In this document: in pieces, positions 54,502-63,222 of the stretch | Position numbering within the stretch: the first letter of the stretch is position 1 | Layout: every line of letters starts with the position of its first letter | Origin: Bernardetia sp963719525 | GTDB lineage: Bacteria; Bacteroidota; Bacteroidia; Cytophagales; Bernardetiaceae | Direction of reading: 5' to 3' | Assembly (NCBI GenBank): GCA_963719525.1 | Contig: CAVRCG010000001.1 | Coordinates: 682,001-746,000 of the forward strand | DNA length: 64,000 bases | Program-made: the position numbers and the translations under genes | The notes under the pieces: generated by a model | Databases searched by the model: none | What the model was told of the DNA's origin: nothing | Seen by the model: the letters and a program-made list of their open reading frames with translations, nothing else

Positions 54502-54525
54502 GGAAAAGGCGTGCCTTTTCCCTAC
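54502..54525. repeat. REP-like hairpin with CTAC foot
   Basis: GGAAAAGGC/GCCTTTTCC around GT, then CTAC. The same hairpin occurs at 37576-37600 and, damaged, at 38781. Confidence 0.65.
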
Positions 54526-54571
54526 AAATACAAAATACGATTGTAAAATTACAAAAACCATTTAATACAAC

Positions 54572-54593
54572 AAGCCTAATTCTTTATAGGCTT
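54572..54593. terminator. Small hairpin, possible terminator
   Basis: AAGCCTA/TAGGCTT stem with a 6- to 8-base loop between the smc and SpmAB genes. No strong T-run follows on either strand, so this is a weak call. Confidence 0.35.
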
Positions 54594-54725
54594 CCCTAAC
54601 ATTATTTCAGGACTAGACATTATTCTCAACAATTACAAATTCTCTTTGATGGTTGAAAACCGAAAACCTATACTGTCTTTACTTAAATTCTCGCCGTTGT
54701 AGATATTCTTATCATTGGCAAAGTA

Positions 54726-55955
54726 CTAAGCAAAAAATAAATAACTAAGCAGTATTGCAGCAATTATTCCTACTCCATCAGCAATTAGACCACAACTGAC
54801 AGCATACCTTGTATTTTTAATATTAACCGAACCAAAATAAACGGCTAAAACATAAAACGTAGTATCAGTCGAACCCTGTAAAGTAGCAGCTACTTTTCCG
54901 ACAAAAGAATCTACACCATACGTCGTAAACGCATCAATCATAAGACCTCTTGCACCACTTCCACTCAACGGTTTCATGATAGCAACTGGTAGAGCTTTTA
55001 CAAATTGCGTATCAAAACCAAAGAGAGAAATAAACCAGCTCACTCCAGAAATAAGCATTTCCATGGCACCAGAAGCACGAAAAACACCGATAGCGACAAG
55101 CATAGCCACTAAATAAGGAATGACTTTTACAGCAATCGAAAAGCCTTCTTTTGCACCTTCTATAAAGGTTTCATAAACATTTACTTTCTTAAAGGCAGCC
55201 CAAGCAATAAAACCCACCATTACACCAAAAAGAATAAAATTACTTGCAACAGAGGAATAAGTGCTAATTTTCTCTTGTGGCAACGTGCTAAAGTACCACG
55301 TAATTAGAGAAATGAAAGCAGTAAGACCTCCCAAATATGCAATTACGACAGGATGTAAAAGATTGAGTTTTTGTTTGATTCCGACAGCCAAAATACCAGC
55401 TAGTGTAGCGAAAAAAGTAGCTATCAAAATAGGAACAAATATTTCAGCAGGATTGAGTGCACCAGCTTGCGCTCTATAAACCATAACCGAAACAGGAATA
55501 ATAGTAAGACCCGAAGTATTCAAAACCAAAAACATAATCTGTGCATCACTTGCCGTTTCAAGATTTTTATTTAAAGATTGTAACTCTTCCATTGCTTTTA
55601 ATCCTAATGGAGTAGCTGCATTATCAAGTCCCAACATATTAGCCGAAAAATTCATGAGCATTGCACCTACAGCACCGTGATTTTTTGGAACTTCTGGAAA
55701 AAGGTGTTTGAAAAGTGGACTAACCAGTTTTGCCAACACCTCAATCGCACCAGCTTGTTCTCCTATTTTCATAATACCGAGCCAAAGAGCCATCGCACCA
55801 GTTAGATAAAGCGAAATTTCGAAACCTGTTTTGGCACTCTCAAATGTAGAATTAGTAATTCTAGAAAAAACTTCTACATCGCTGTTAAATACTTGAAAGA
55901 GTGCAAAGACAAAAGCAATGAGAAAAAAGCCTATCCAAATTCTGTTAAGAGCCAT
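54726..55955 (-). CDS. SpmA-SpmB fusion, nucleoside-recognition domain membrane protein
   Basis: 409 residues with about ten membrane helices. The N-terminal half has the Gate-domain block MLMNFSANMLGLDNAATPLG (SpmA type) and the C-terminal half PLSGSGARGLMIDAFTTYGV and GSTDTTFYVLAVYFGSVNIK (SpmB type). In Bacilli these are separate spore maturation proteins; in Bacteroidota, which do not sporulate, the fusion is common and its role unknown, perhaps transport. Confidence 0.9.
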   Translation of the reverse strand: MALNRIWIGFFLIAFVFALFQVFNSDVEVFSRITNSTFESAKTGFEISLYLTGAMALWLGIMKIGEQAGAIEVLAKLVSPLFKHLFPEVPKNHGAVGAMLMNFSANMLGLDNAATPLGLKAMEELQSLNKNLETASDAQIMFLVLNTSGLTIIPVSVMVYRAQAGALNPAEIFVPILIATFFATLAGILAVGIKQKLNLLHPVVIAYLGGLTAFISLITWYFSTLPQEKISTYSSVASNFILFGVMVGFIAWAAFKKVNVYETFIEGAKEGFSIAVKVIPYLVAMLVAIGVFRASGAMEMLISGVSWFISLFGFDTQFVKALPVAIMKPLSGSGARGLMIDAFTTYGVDSFVGKVAATLQGSTDTTFYVLAVYFGSVNIKNTRYAVSCGLIADGVGIIAAILLSYLFFA

Positions 55956-56425
55956 TTTTAGTCTGTGATTTAGTGTATTGTAAGAACTAAGTAATTTTTA
56001 GTGGTTATCTTGTTGCAAAATAACATTTTCGGTAAGACAAAAGTAAAAACAAATTATAAATATTTCTTTTATTAAGTTGATTAGCATACTAAATTAAATT
56101 TTTTGACGTACTTTTACTGAATACTTTTGTTAAGTAATATAAATCGGAATAAATACATTTTGATTGATTAATATGAATAAATCAATGTTAATAAACAAAG
56201 ATTTTTAGCCAAAACAAATAACATATTCCACTCAAGCTATCTACTAAGGACATAATTGTAGGATTTATCGTATTAATAAAAATTAGTTTATAATAGGGAA
56301 AAATAATTTAATTAGCTAACAAAAAGATTGAATAAAGAATTTGTATAGTACATCTATTCTAGCAAGGTGTATAATAACAAAACTAAACTACAATCAACCA
56401 ACTATTTCAACAACAATAATTTTCT
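55956..56425. other. Intergenic region, no feature recognised
   Basis: 470 AT-rich bases between two divergent genes (SpmAB leftward, M3 peptidase rightward). It must hold both promoters, but no clear motif stands out. No hairpin, repeat or short coding frame was recognised. Confidence 0.5.
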
Positions 56426-58387
56426 ATGGAGTCTTATTTTGATTTTTTTTATTCCTCTCCCAGTTTTGAAGAAATTGATGCAAAAAGCATTCGTTACATT
56501 ACTGACAAAACCATTCGTAAATCTGATGCTGACTTAGCCGTTATTTTGGGAAGTGATGCACAAACTTTCGAAATGAAAATGGAAAAATGGGACAAACTGA
56601 CCCACAAATTAAGTAGCATTTCAGGTATTCTATTTCTTTTAGCACATACATCTTCGAAAGAAGAAGTCTATAAGCAAGCCAATCAAAGTGTGCAAGTTTT
56701 GCAAAGGTATGGAAATGGTCTTTCTCTCAACGAAGAATTATACAAAGCTATCAAAAAATATAGTCAATCAGACGACGCTCGCTGGTTAAAAGGCTACAAA
56801 AAAAAATTTATAAAGGAAACGGTTAGAGAATTTGAACGCAATGGTTTTGCGCTTGTTCAACAAGATAGAGATGTATTGAGAAATCTGAAAGACCAATTAT
56901 CAGACCTCTCAAATGAGTTTTCAAGGAATATAGCAGAACATCAAGATCAGATTGTTATTACAGAAGAGGATATTAATGGACTGCCAGAGGATTACAAAAA
57001 TCGTCACAGAATGGAAGATGGCATGTACAAAATTACGTTAGATTCTCCTTCTTACCGTCCGTTTATGAAATATGCAAAAAGTGATGAATGGCGCAAAAAA
57101 TTATATATCAAGTATTTGAATAGAGGAAATCCAAAAAATACAGGTGTACTTATCAAAACGATAGCTTTGCGAAATCAGATGGCGAGTTTGTTGGGCTACA
57201 AAACGTATGCTCAATATGTAATTGAAGAAAGAATGGCAAAAACGCCAGACACGGTTTGGAATTTTGAAGAACAATTAACTAAAAAAGTAAAGCCAAAAGC
57301 AGAAAAAGATTACAAAGAACTTTTGAGTGTTGCAGATGGAAAAGAAGAATTGAAGGGTTGGCAAACAGGGTATTATAATAATATTCTCTTAGAACAAAAA
57401 TACAATCTCAATGCAGAAGAAGTAAAACAGTACTTTGAGTTGAATAATGTTTTTAAAGGAATTTTCAAAATCTGTAAAGCTCTTTTTGGAATCGATTTTA
57501 TCAAAATGTATCATCATTCTGTTTGGCATAAAGATGTAGTGGTCTATGAGGTAAGAAGAAAAAATACAGTTGTTGGAAAAATGTATCTCGATTTGTATCC
57601 AAGAGAAAACAAGTATAGTCATGCAGCTTGTTTTGGTTTAGTTTCAGGAATAGAAACAATTAGAGGTTATCAAGCTCCACACACAGCATTAGTTTGTAAT
57701 TTTCCTCCTTCTACGGCTGATTCTCCTTCACTTCTTTCGCACGACCAAGTAACGACTGTTTTTCATGAGTTTGGACATGGTTTGCACCAGCTTCTCACAA
57801 AATCGCCTTTAGCTAACTTTGCGGGAACAAATGTAGCACGAGATTTTGTAGAAGTGCCTTCCCAGCTTTTTGAAAATTGGGCATGGGATTACGATATTTT
57901 GAGAGATTTTGCACATCATCATAAAACAGGAGAGGTTTTGCCCAAAGAATTATTTGATAAAATGGTTGCTGCAAGAAATGTAGGTTCTGGACTCTTTACG
58001 CTTCAACAGATTTTGTACGGAACCTATGATCTTACATTACACGATAAATACGACCCACTTACAGACGATTCGCCGAGCGAATTATTCAACAAACTTCAAC
58101 GTCAGATTACGCTTACTGCGCCAGTTGAAAATACAGATTTTGCTTCTGGTTTTGGTCATCTAATGGGTTATGCAGCAGGTTATTATGGTTATTTGTGGGC
58201 AAAAGTATATGCTGAAGATATGTTTTCTGTTTTTGAAAAAGAAGGCTTATTAAATCCAAAGGTAGGTAAAAGATATGTAGATAAAATTTTGGCAAAAGGT
58301 GGAAGCGAAGATGAGATGAGCCAAATAAAATCGTTTTTGGGAAGAGAACCAAAGCAAGAGGCATTTTTGAAATCTTTAGGATTATAA
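56426..58387 (+). CDS. M3-family zinc oligopeptidase
   Basis: 653 residues. HEFGH at 447-451 (TVFHEFGHGLHQLL) is the zinc site, with the third ligand in VEVPSQLFENWAWD about 25 residues later. The long helical N-terminal domain and the PVENTDFASGFGHLMGYAAG end match thimet/oligopeptidase A-type enzymes. It is cytoplasmic (no signal peptide) and degrades short peptides. It is followed by a good hairpin at 58398. Confidence 0.95.
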   Translation: MESYFDFFYSSPSFEEIDAKSIRYITDKTIRKSDADLAVILGSDAQTFEMKMEKWDKLTHKLSSISGILFLLAHTSSKEEVYKQANQSVQVLQRYGNGLSLNEELYKAIKKYSQSDDARWLKGYKKKFIKETVREFERNGFALVQQDRDVLRNLKDQLSDLSNEFSRNIAEHQDQIVITEEDINGLPEDYKNRHRMEDGMYKITLDSPSYRPFMKYAKSDEWRKKLYIKYLNRGNPKNTGVLIKTIALRNQMASLLGYKTYAQYVIEERMAKTPDTVWNFEEQLTKKVKPKAEKDYKELLSVADGKEELKGWQTGYYNNILLEQKYNLNAEEVKQYFELNNVFKGIFKICKALFGIDFIKMYHHSVWHKDVVVYEVRRKNTVVGKMYLDLYPRENKYSHAACFGLVSGIETIRGYQAPHTALVCNFPPSTADSPSLLSHDQVTTVFHEFGHGLHQLLTKSPLANFAGTNVARDFVEVPSQLFENWAWDYDILRDFAHHHKTGEVLPKELFDKMVAARNVGSGLFTLQQILYGTYDLTLHDKYDPLTDDSPSELFNKLQRQITLTAPVENTDFASGFGHLMGYAAGYYGYLWAKVYAEDMFSVFEKEGLLNPKVGKRYVDKILAKGGSEDEMSQIKSFLGREPKQEAFLKSLGL

Positions 58388-58397
58388 GAAGAATACA

Positions 58398-58426
58398 GTT
58401 GTTGGTGTTTTAGCGACACCAACAAC
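58398..58426 (+). terminator. Hairpin after the M3 peptidase gene
   Basis: Perfect 11-bp stem GTTGTTGGTGT/ACACCAACAAC with a 7-base loop. It starts 10 bp after the stop. No T-run follows directly. Confidence 0.65.
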
Positions 58427-58472
58427 CCACTAAACACTTATTTTGATTTTTTCGTAAATAATCTTAGCTTTG

Positions 58473-58500
58473 TGCAACCCTTTTATGATTCGTTGGGTCT
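58473..58500 (+). promoter_or_regulatory. Possible ECF-sigma-type promoter
   Basis: TGCAACC at 58473-58479 and GTCT from 58497 are about 17 bp apart, like the -35/-10 pair of ECF sigma factor promoters in Bacteroidota. No protein gene follows; a hairpin with a T-run lies at 58651-58688. The call is speculative. Confidence 0.3.
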
Positions 58501-58650
58501 TATTAGTGTAAGGCAAATTTGCTTTTTCATCGGAAATGTAAATGTAATTGTAGTTTTTATCTTTTCAGTTTGTAATTTTTAATTATTTATTGACTTATCA
58601 ATTTTTTGCGCCGACTACGATTTTATTTCATTTTCGCTTATCATAAATTA

Positions 58651-58688
58651 AAAGACCATTTCTTATTTTTATAGGGAATGGTTTTTTT
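58651..58688 (+). terminator. Terminator-like hairpin with T-run
   Basis: ACCATT/AATGGT stem with a 16-base loop, followed by seven Ts. No protein gene lies directly upstream, so it may end a short non-coding transcript starting near 58500. From here to 59380 the sequence is AT-rich; a 68-codon open frame at 58920-59126 shows no coding signs. Confidence 0.5.
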
Positions 58689-59380
58689 GTGCATTTTAGT
58701 TTTCTAGATATTAAAAATTACATAGACAAACGCACAAAAAAAACTACTTCAAAAATTGCAAAAATCTAAGAGGTAGTTAGTTAGGTAGCTCAATATGTAA
58801 AGGCAGTACACATAAAATTTGTTTCATAAATTATTGTGCTGGTTTAAAAGATGTAGAATTTATACAGATTTCAAGATTTTAAAATATTTTGTATTTCATA
58901 ATTAAATCCGAATAATTCACTAAATAATTAAGGTTTGACCCAAGTTAAGATTGTAGTTTTCATAATAAGTAAAATTAATATAGTTGCGATTAATAAATAA
59001 TAAGTAAGTGAACTCTGTAAGTCCTTGTAGTAATAAGACACAGAAAGTTGAATTATGGTTGCATATTACTAATTGATTTCTTTTCCGTTGTTTGCTTATA
59101 AGACGCTCAAAACTCCAAAAATGCACATAAATAATCTAATATTTAACATAGTTTTTGATAATATCTTTCTTTTACTGCATCTAAATCCATAATTGAACCA
59201 AAAGGAGCTTTATAATCAATTAAAATTTAAAATTTAATTGTACTTTTCCGATTTAATTATATCATTTCAACCCTGTTACTTTGATTTAAAGTTCCATTTT
59301 TGATTATAATTTATTAAATATTTAGGACAAAAAATATAAACGATTGATTGTGAGATAATTAAAGACAAATCATATAATTT

Positions 59381-59472
59381 TCATTTCATTCCCTAATCTC
59401 TCGCCCCCATTCTCTCGCCTCTTTTTTCATTTCATTCCCTAATCTCTCGCCCCCATTCTCTCGCCTCTTTTT
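59381..59472. repeat. 46-bp tandem repeat, two copies
   Basis: TCATTTCATTCCCTAATCTC starts at 59381 and again at 59427, with the rest of the 46-bp unit (TCGCCCCCATTCTCTCGCCT) identical. Further C-rich short repeats follow to 59515. The stretch is C-rich on this strand, unlike its surroundings, and borders the stop of the next gene. Confidence 0.85.
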
Positions 59473-59514
59473 TCATTCTCCATTCCCACGCCTCACGTCC
59501 CACTTCCCACGCCC

Positions 59515-61399
59515 CTATTCCCCAATAGCTTCATAAATTACTTGTTGTATTCTAGTTCTTGTATTAAGGTTCATCAGCATTTTACTTTCTCTAGTTGGAT
59601 AAACTCTGTTAGAAAGAAAAACAAAAATCATTTCGCTTGCAGGATCAACCCAAACCATTGTACCCGTAAAGCCAAAATGTCCATAACTCAAAGCAGATGC
59701 ATCTTTCGCTGTATTTCCATTCATATTCCATTCTAATAATGGCTTATCAAATCCTAAACCACGTCGGTTTCCTTGTTCACAAAACTGGCAACGTGTAAAC
59801 TCTGTTATCGTAGTAGGTTTCAAAAAAGTAGTTTCTCCATAGCTTCCACCATTCAGAAACATCTGTAAAATTTTGGCTACATCATTAGCATTTCCAAAAA
59901 GTCCTGCATGACCCGAAACTCCTCCACGCATCGCAGCAGCTTCATCGTGTACATTTCCCCAGACAAGTGTTTTACGATAAGTAGAATCGTATTCTGTCGG
60001 AACAATCCTATTTCTTGAAAATTTTTCTAACGGTTTGAAAGTAAGTGTAGGCGCAGATAAAGGTTTGTAAAAATGGGTTTGTAAGAAATTACTAAACTCT
60101 TCATACGTCAATCGTTCAATAATTTCTGGTGCTAAAATAAAACCCAAATCACTATATTTGTATTCTTTGTTGGATAATAATTTTGAATCTGCAATTATCT
60201 TCAACATATTCTCTTTATAATAATCTGTTTTTATGAAAAGATTATCGGATAATTGAGTTTCGTATCCTTTTTCTTTTTTATTTCTAAATATTTCTTTTGG
60301 ATAAACTTTATGATTTCGTGTTTCTTTATGTCCAAAATCAATAAAAGGAGTAAGCATAGCTTGGTGAGTCAGTATATCCTTCAAGACTAAAGTATCTTTA
60401 TTTGTTTCTTTAAAAAAAGGCAAAAAATAAGATAATGTAGAATCCAAAGGCAAACGGTTTTGGTCGTAAACAGACATATAAGCAGCCGTTGAAGCCAAAA
60501 TTTTGGTAACAGAAGCCAAATCATAAATATCACTTTTTTCTGCTTTTTGGGTGGAATCGTAGGTATGAAAACCAAATGCTTTTCGGTAAATTACATTTCC
60601 TTTTACAGCAACCAATACTTGTGCGCTCGGCATTGCTTTTACATTCATTGCCTCCAAAACAAGCGTATCTATAAGTTGTAAGTCTTTTCGATTTTATTCC
60701 CACTTCTTCTGGAATAGTATATTTTAATCTATTTTTTTGAGTAAAAATTCCTGCATCTTTTTTGAAGTTTGGCAAAATATCATCTTCCAAAATTCCGATT
60801 GCACCTATTCCACCACACAAAAGCTGTGCAGATAGTTCTTCTGAAGTAGAGTTATAAACGGGGCAAAAAAGAATAGCATTTGATTTTAAAATTTGCTTTT
60901 GATTTTCTTTTATAAAATTTCTATTCTCAAAAACGACAACAGAAACAGGTTTTGCAGAAGCAAGAACAGAAATCTGACGTGCTATAAAATTAAAAGTAGA
61001 ATTCAGAACATACTCTTCTTTGCCACTTTTTCCTACCAAAAAAATAAGTTCATCAAAATTTCCCAAACTCTGAAAATCAGCAGCTAGTTTTAGAGAATCT
61101 TCGGAAGGAATGATATGAAGTGTCGTAAAATCTGCATACAAATTGATATTCTCTTCAAAAATAGAAAATGGTTTTTCTGCAAGACTAACAACTACTTTTC
61201 TGTCCTTAGAAAGGTTTTGAAGGGGAATATAATTATCTTTACTGTGCAGCAAAACTAAGCTAGATTCTATTAATTTTCTCTTCTGTAGCATTGTTTTGGG
61301 AGCATTCCAGCTTTTCCACCAACTGACACAACCTCCAATTGAAAGAATAAGAAGTGATAAAAAAGATAGGAGAAAAATAGTTTTTGTAGATTTTTTCAT
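59515..61399 (-). pseudogene. GH3_C-beta-lactamase fusion lipoprotein, frameshifted
   Basis: The start ATG 61399 gives a lipoprotein signal (LLILSIGGC). Residues about 30-235 are a GH3 C-terminal-like domain (KLIESSLVLLHSKDNYIPLQ), and about 245-627 a class C beta-lactamase-type serine hydrolase with SVTK, YSD and HAG (LASVTKILAST, YKYSDLGFIL, SGHAGLFGN). An extra A in the A4 run at 60685-60688 splits them; without it IKSKDLQLIDTLVLEAMN reads through. Related proteins also carry an N-terminal GH3 catalytic domain, which is missing here. It would act in the periplasm, perhaps on cell-wall fragments. Confidence 0.85.
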
Positions 61400-61559
61400 A
61401 GACTTTTTTTGTAACTGTAAAGAAGGCTTTATCGTCATTAATTTTTTTTTGGAGTAATAAGAAGTAATTTAGTCAGAAAAAGCCGTTTTGACAATCAAAA
61501 TTAAACACTAACCTACTACAAAACATTAAAAATATAAATTATATCTTTATTTATGTACT

Positions 61560-61681
61560 AACTCAAGTTGTGAATTATAAGTATTTCAAACTTCCTAGTC
61601 TGAATGAATAGTATTTTTTAATTAAAATCGCTCATTTCTTATTTACACAGACTAGGAAGTCTGCGATACGCAACTTGAGTT
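61560..61681. repeat. 122-bp element with inverted ends and nested hairpin
   Basis: The ends AACTCAAGTTG and CAACTTGAGTT are perfect 11-bp inverted repeats. Inside, ACTTCCTAGTCTG and CAGACTAGGAAGTCTG form a second inverted pair that matches the hairpin near 45640. It has no reading frame and resembles a small non-autonomous element. Confidence 0.65.
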
Positions 61682-61807
61682 GCTAGTAAAATTTGGCATA
61701 AAGTTTTGATTTCAGTGAGTTATTAGTCAAAATTCTTCATAATTTATTCTTAAAAGACTAAATTTGTAAAACACAAGTAAATAGTATTTCTGTGAAACCC
61801 CCAAACT

Positions 61808-62908
61808 ATGAATCCTTACGTAAAATTTGTTCCTGAATCTAAAAATTTATTCTTTCCTACACTAAAGAAAAGAGTAGATGACTATTTTATTACCAACAAA
61901 ATAAGCAAACACGCCAATGCGACAATGGTTATAAAAACAATAGTATTATTATCAACCTATATTATTCCTTTTTTATATATATTATTATACAATCCTCCTT
62001 TTATTATTTCTACTCTTTTGTGGTCAGTAATGGGGTTTAGTATTGCAGGAATTGGAATGAGTGTAATGCATGACGCTAATCACGGTGCCTATTCTAGTTC
62101 GAAATGGGTAAATTCTCTGCTAGGCAACACACTTACTTTAATAGGAGGTTCGGTAGATAATTGGAAAGTACAGCATAATTTGTTGCATCATACGTTTACA
62201 AATATTGTTCACGAAGATGATGATATTGCTGATAAATTTGTGTTGCGTTTTTCTCCCCATACAAAAGTAAAATGGTTTCATAAATATCAATATTTTTATG
62301 CTTTTCTTTTTTATGGATTACAAACTATATTTTGGGTGTTTGTAAAAGATTTTGTTCAATTCAAACGCTATGTCATTAAAGGAGAGAAAAAATGGGTTAC
62401 TTTTACAAAATTAATGGTATTAAAAATTACCTATATATTTGTAATGTTGGTAATGCCAGTCGTATTTTTTGACATTCCAGTTCTTCATATTGCTACAGGA
62501 TTTTTGCTTATGCACTTCTTTTCAGGCTTAATATTGACAGTAATTTTTCAATTAGCACATACTGTTGATGGAACTTCACATCCATTGCCTAATGAAAAAA
62601 ATGAAATTAACAACGATTGGGCAATTCATCAAATGAATACTACAGTAGATTTTTCTCCAAACAATCCTATTCTTTCTTGGTACATTGGTGGTCTTAATTA
62701 TCAAGTCAAACACCATTTATTCACTAAAATTTGTCATGTCCATTATCCAGAAATCTCTAAAATTGTACAACAAACGGCAGCCGAATTTGATGTTCCTTAT
62801 TTAGTGAATGAACACTTTTCAGATGCTTTGATGGCTCATATAAATGCACTTAAACGTTTTGGTAGAGAAGAAGAAACTAAGATAGAAGAACCTGAACTGG
62901 CAGCATAA
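61808..62908 (+). CDS. Fatty acid (acyl-CoA/acyl-lipid) desaturase
   Basis: 366 residues. All three His boxes are present: HDANHGAY near 88, HNLLHHTFTN near 122, and HHLFTKICHVHY near 301. Four or five membrane helices lie between them. This is the linoleoyl-CoA/delta-6-type desaturase group of marine Bacteroidota, a di-iron enzyme putting double bonds into acyl chains and keeping membranes fluid. No cytochrome b5 domain is attached. Confidence 0.95.
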   Translation: MNPYVKFVPESKNLFFPTLKKRVDDYFITNKISKHANATMVIKTIVLLSTYIIPFLYILLYNPPFIISTLLWSVMGFSIAGIGMSVMHDANHGAYSSSKWVNSLLGNTLTLIGGSVDNWKVQHNLLHHTFTNIVHEDDDIADKFVLRFSPHTKVKWFHKYQYFYAFLFYGLQTIFWVFVKDFVQFKRYVIKGEKKWVTFTKLMVLKITYIFVMLVMPVVFFDIPVLHIATGFLLMHFFSGLILTVIFQLAHTVDGTSHPLPNEKNEINNDWAIHQMNTTVDFSPNNPILSWYIGGLNYQVKHHLFTKICHVHYPEISKIVQQTAAEFDVPYLVNEHFSDALMAHINALKRFGREEETKIEEPELAA

Positions 62909-62925
62909 AGGTTTTTGAGCAGAAA

Positions 62926-62967
62926 AAAAATAGAATATTTTCATAAAAATGAGAGTATTCTATTTTT
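62926..62967 (+). terminator. Rho-independent terminator
   Basis: Perfect 12-bp stem AAAAATAGAATA/TATTCTATTTTT around an 18-base loop with further Ts. It ends the desaturase transcript. Confidence 0.85.
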
Positions 62968-63222
62968 TTTGTGTTTTGTAAAATTTAACTTATAAATTAG
63001 TGTATTTTCTATGATATTTTTATTTGAAAAAGATATTTTTTAAGTATTAATATCAATATATATTCTTTGGTTAGTTTATCCTATTTTTTAATAGTGTTAC
63101 CTTTAATTTATACTCTAATTTTGAACTTTTCCTAAAATCATTCGTTACCTTTAACAAAGACCTTCCAATGTCTATTCTACAACTTTACTAATATAGATTT
63201 TTATCAAAAAAAGACAATACAC

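Noticed and set aside
58920..59126. 68-codon leftward frame in the intergenic gap
   Set aside because: It has unusual composition (Asn, Tyr, Phe rich), no homology I recognise and no clear start context.
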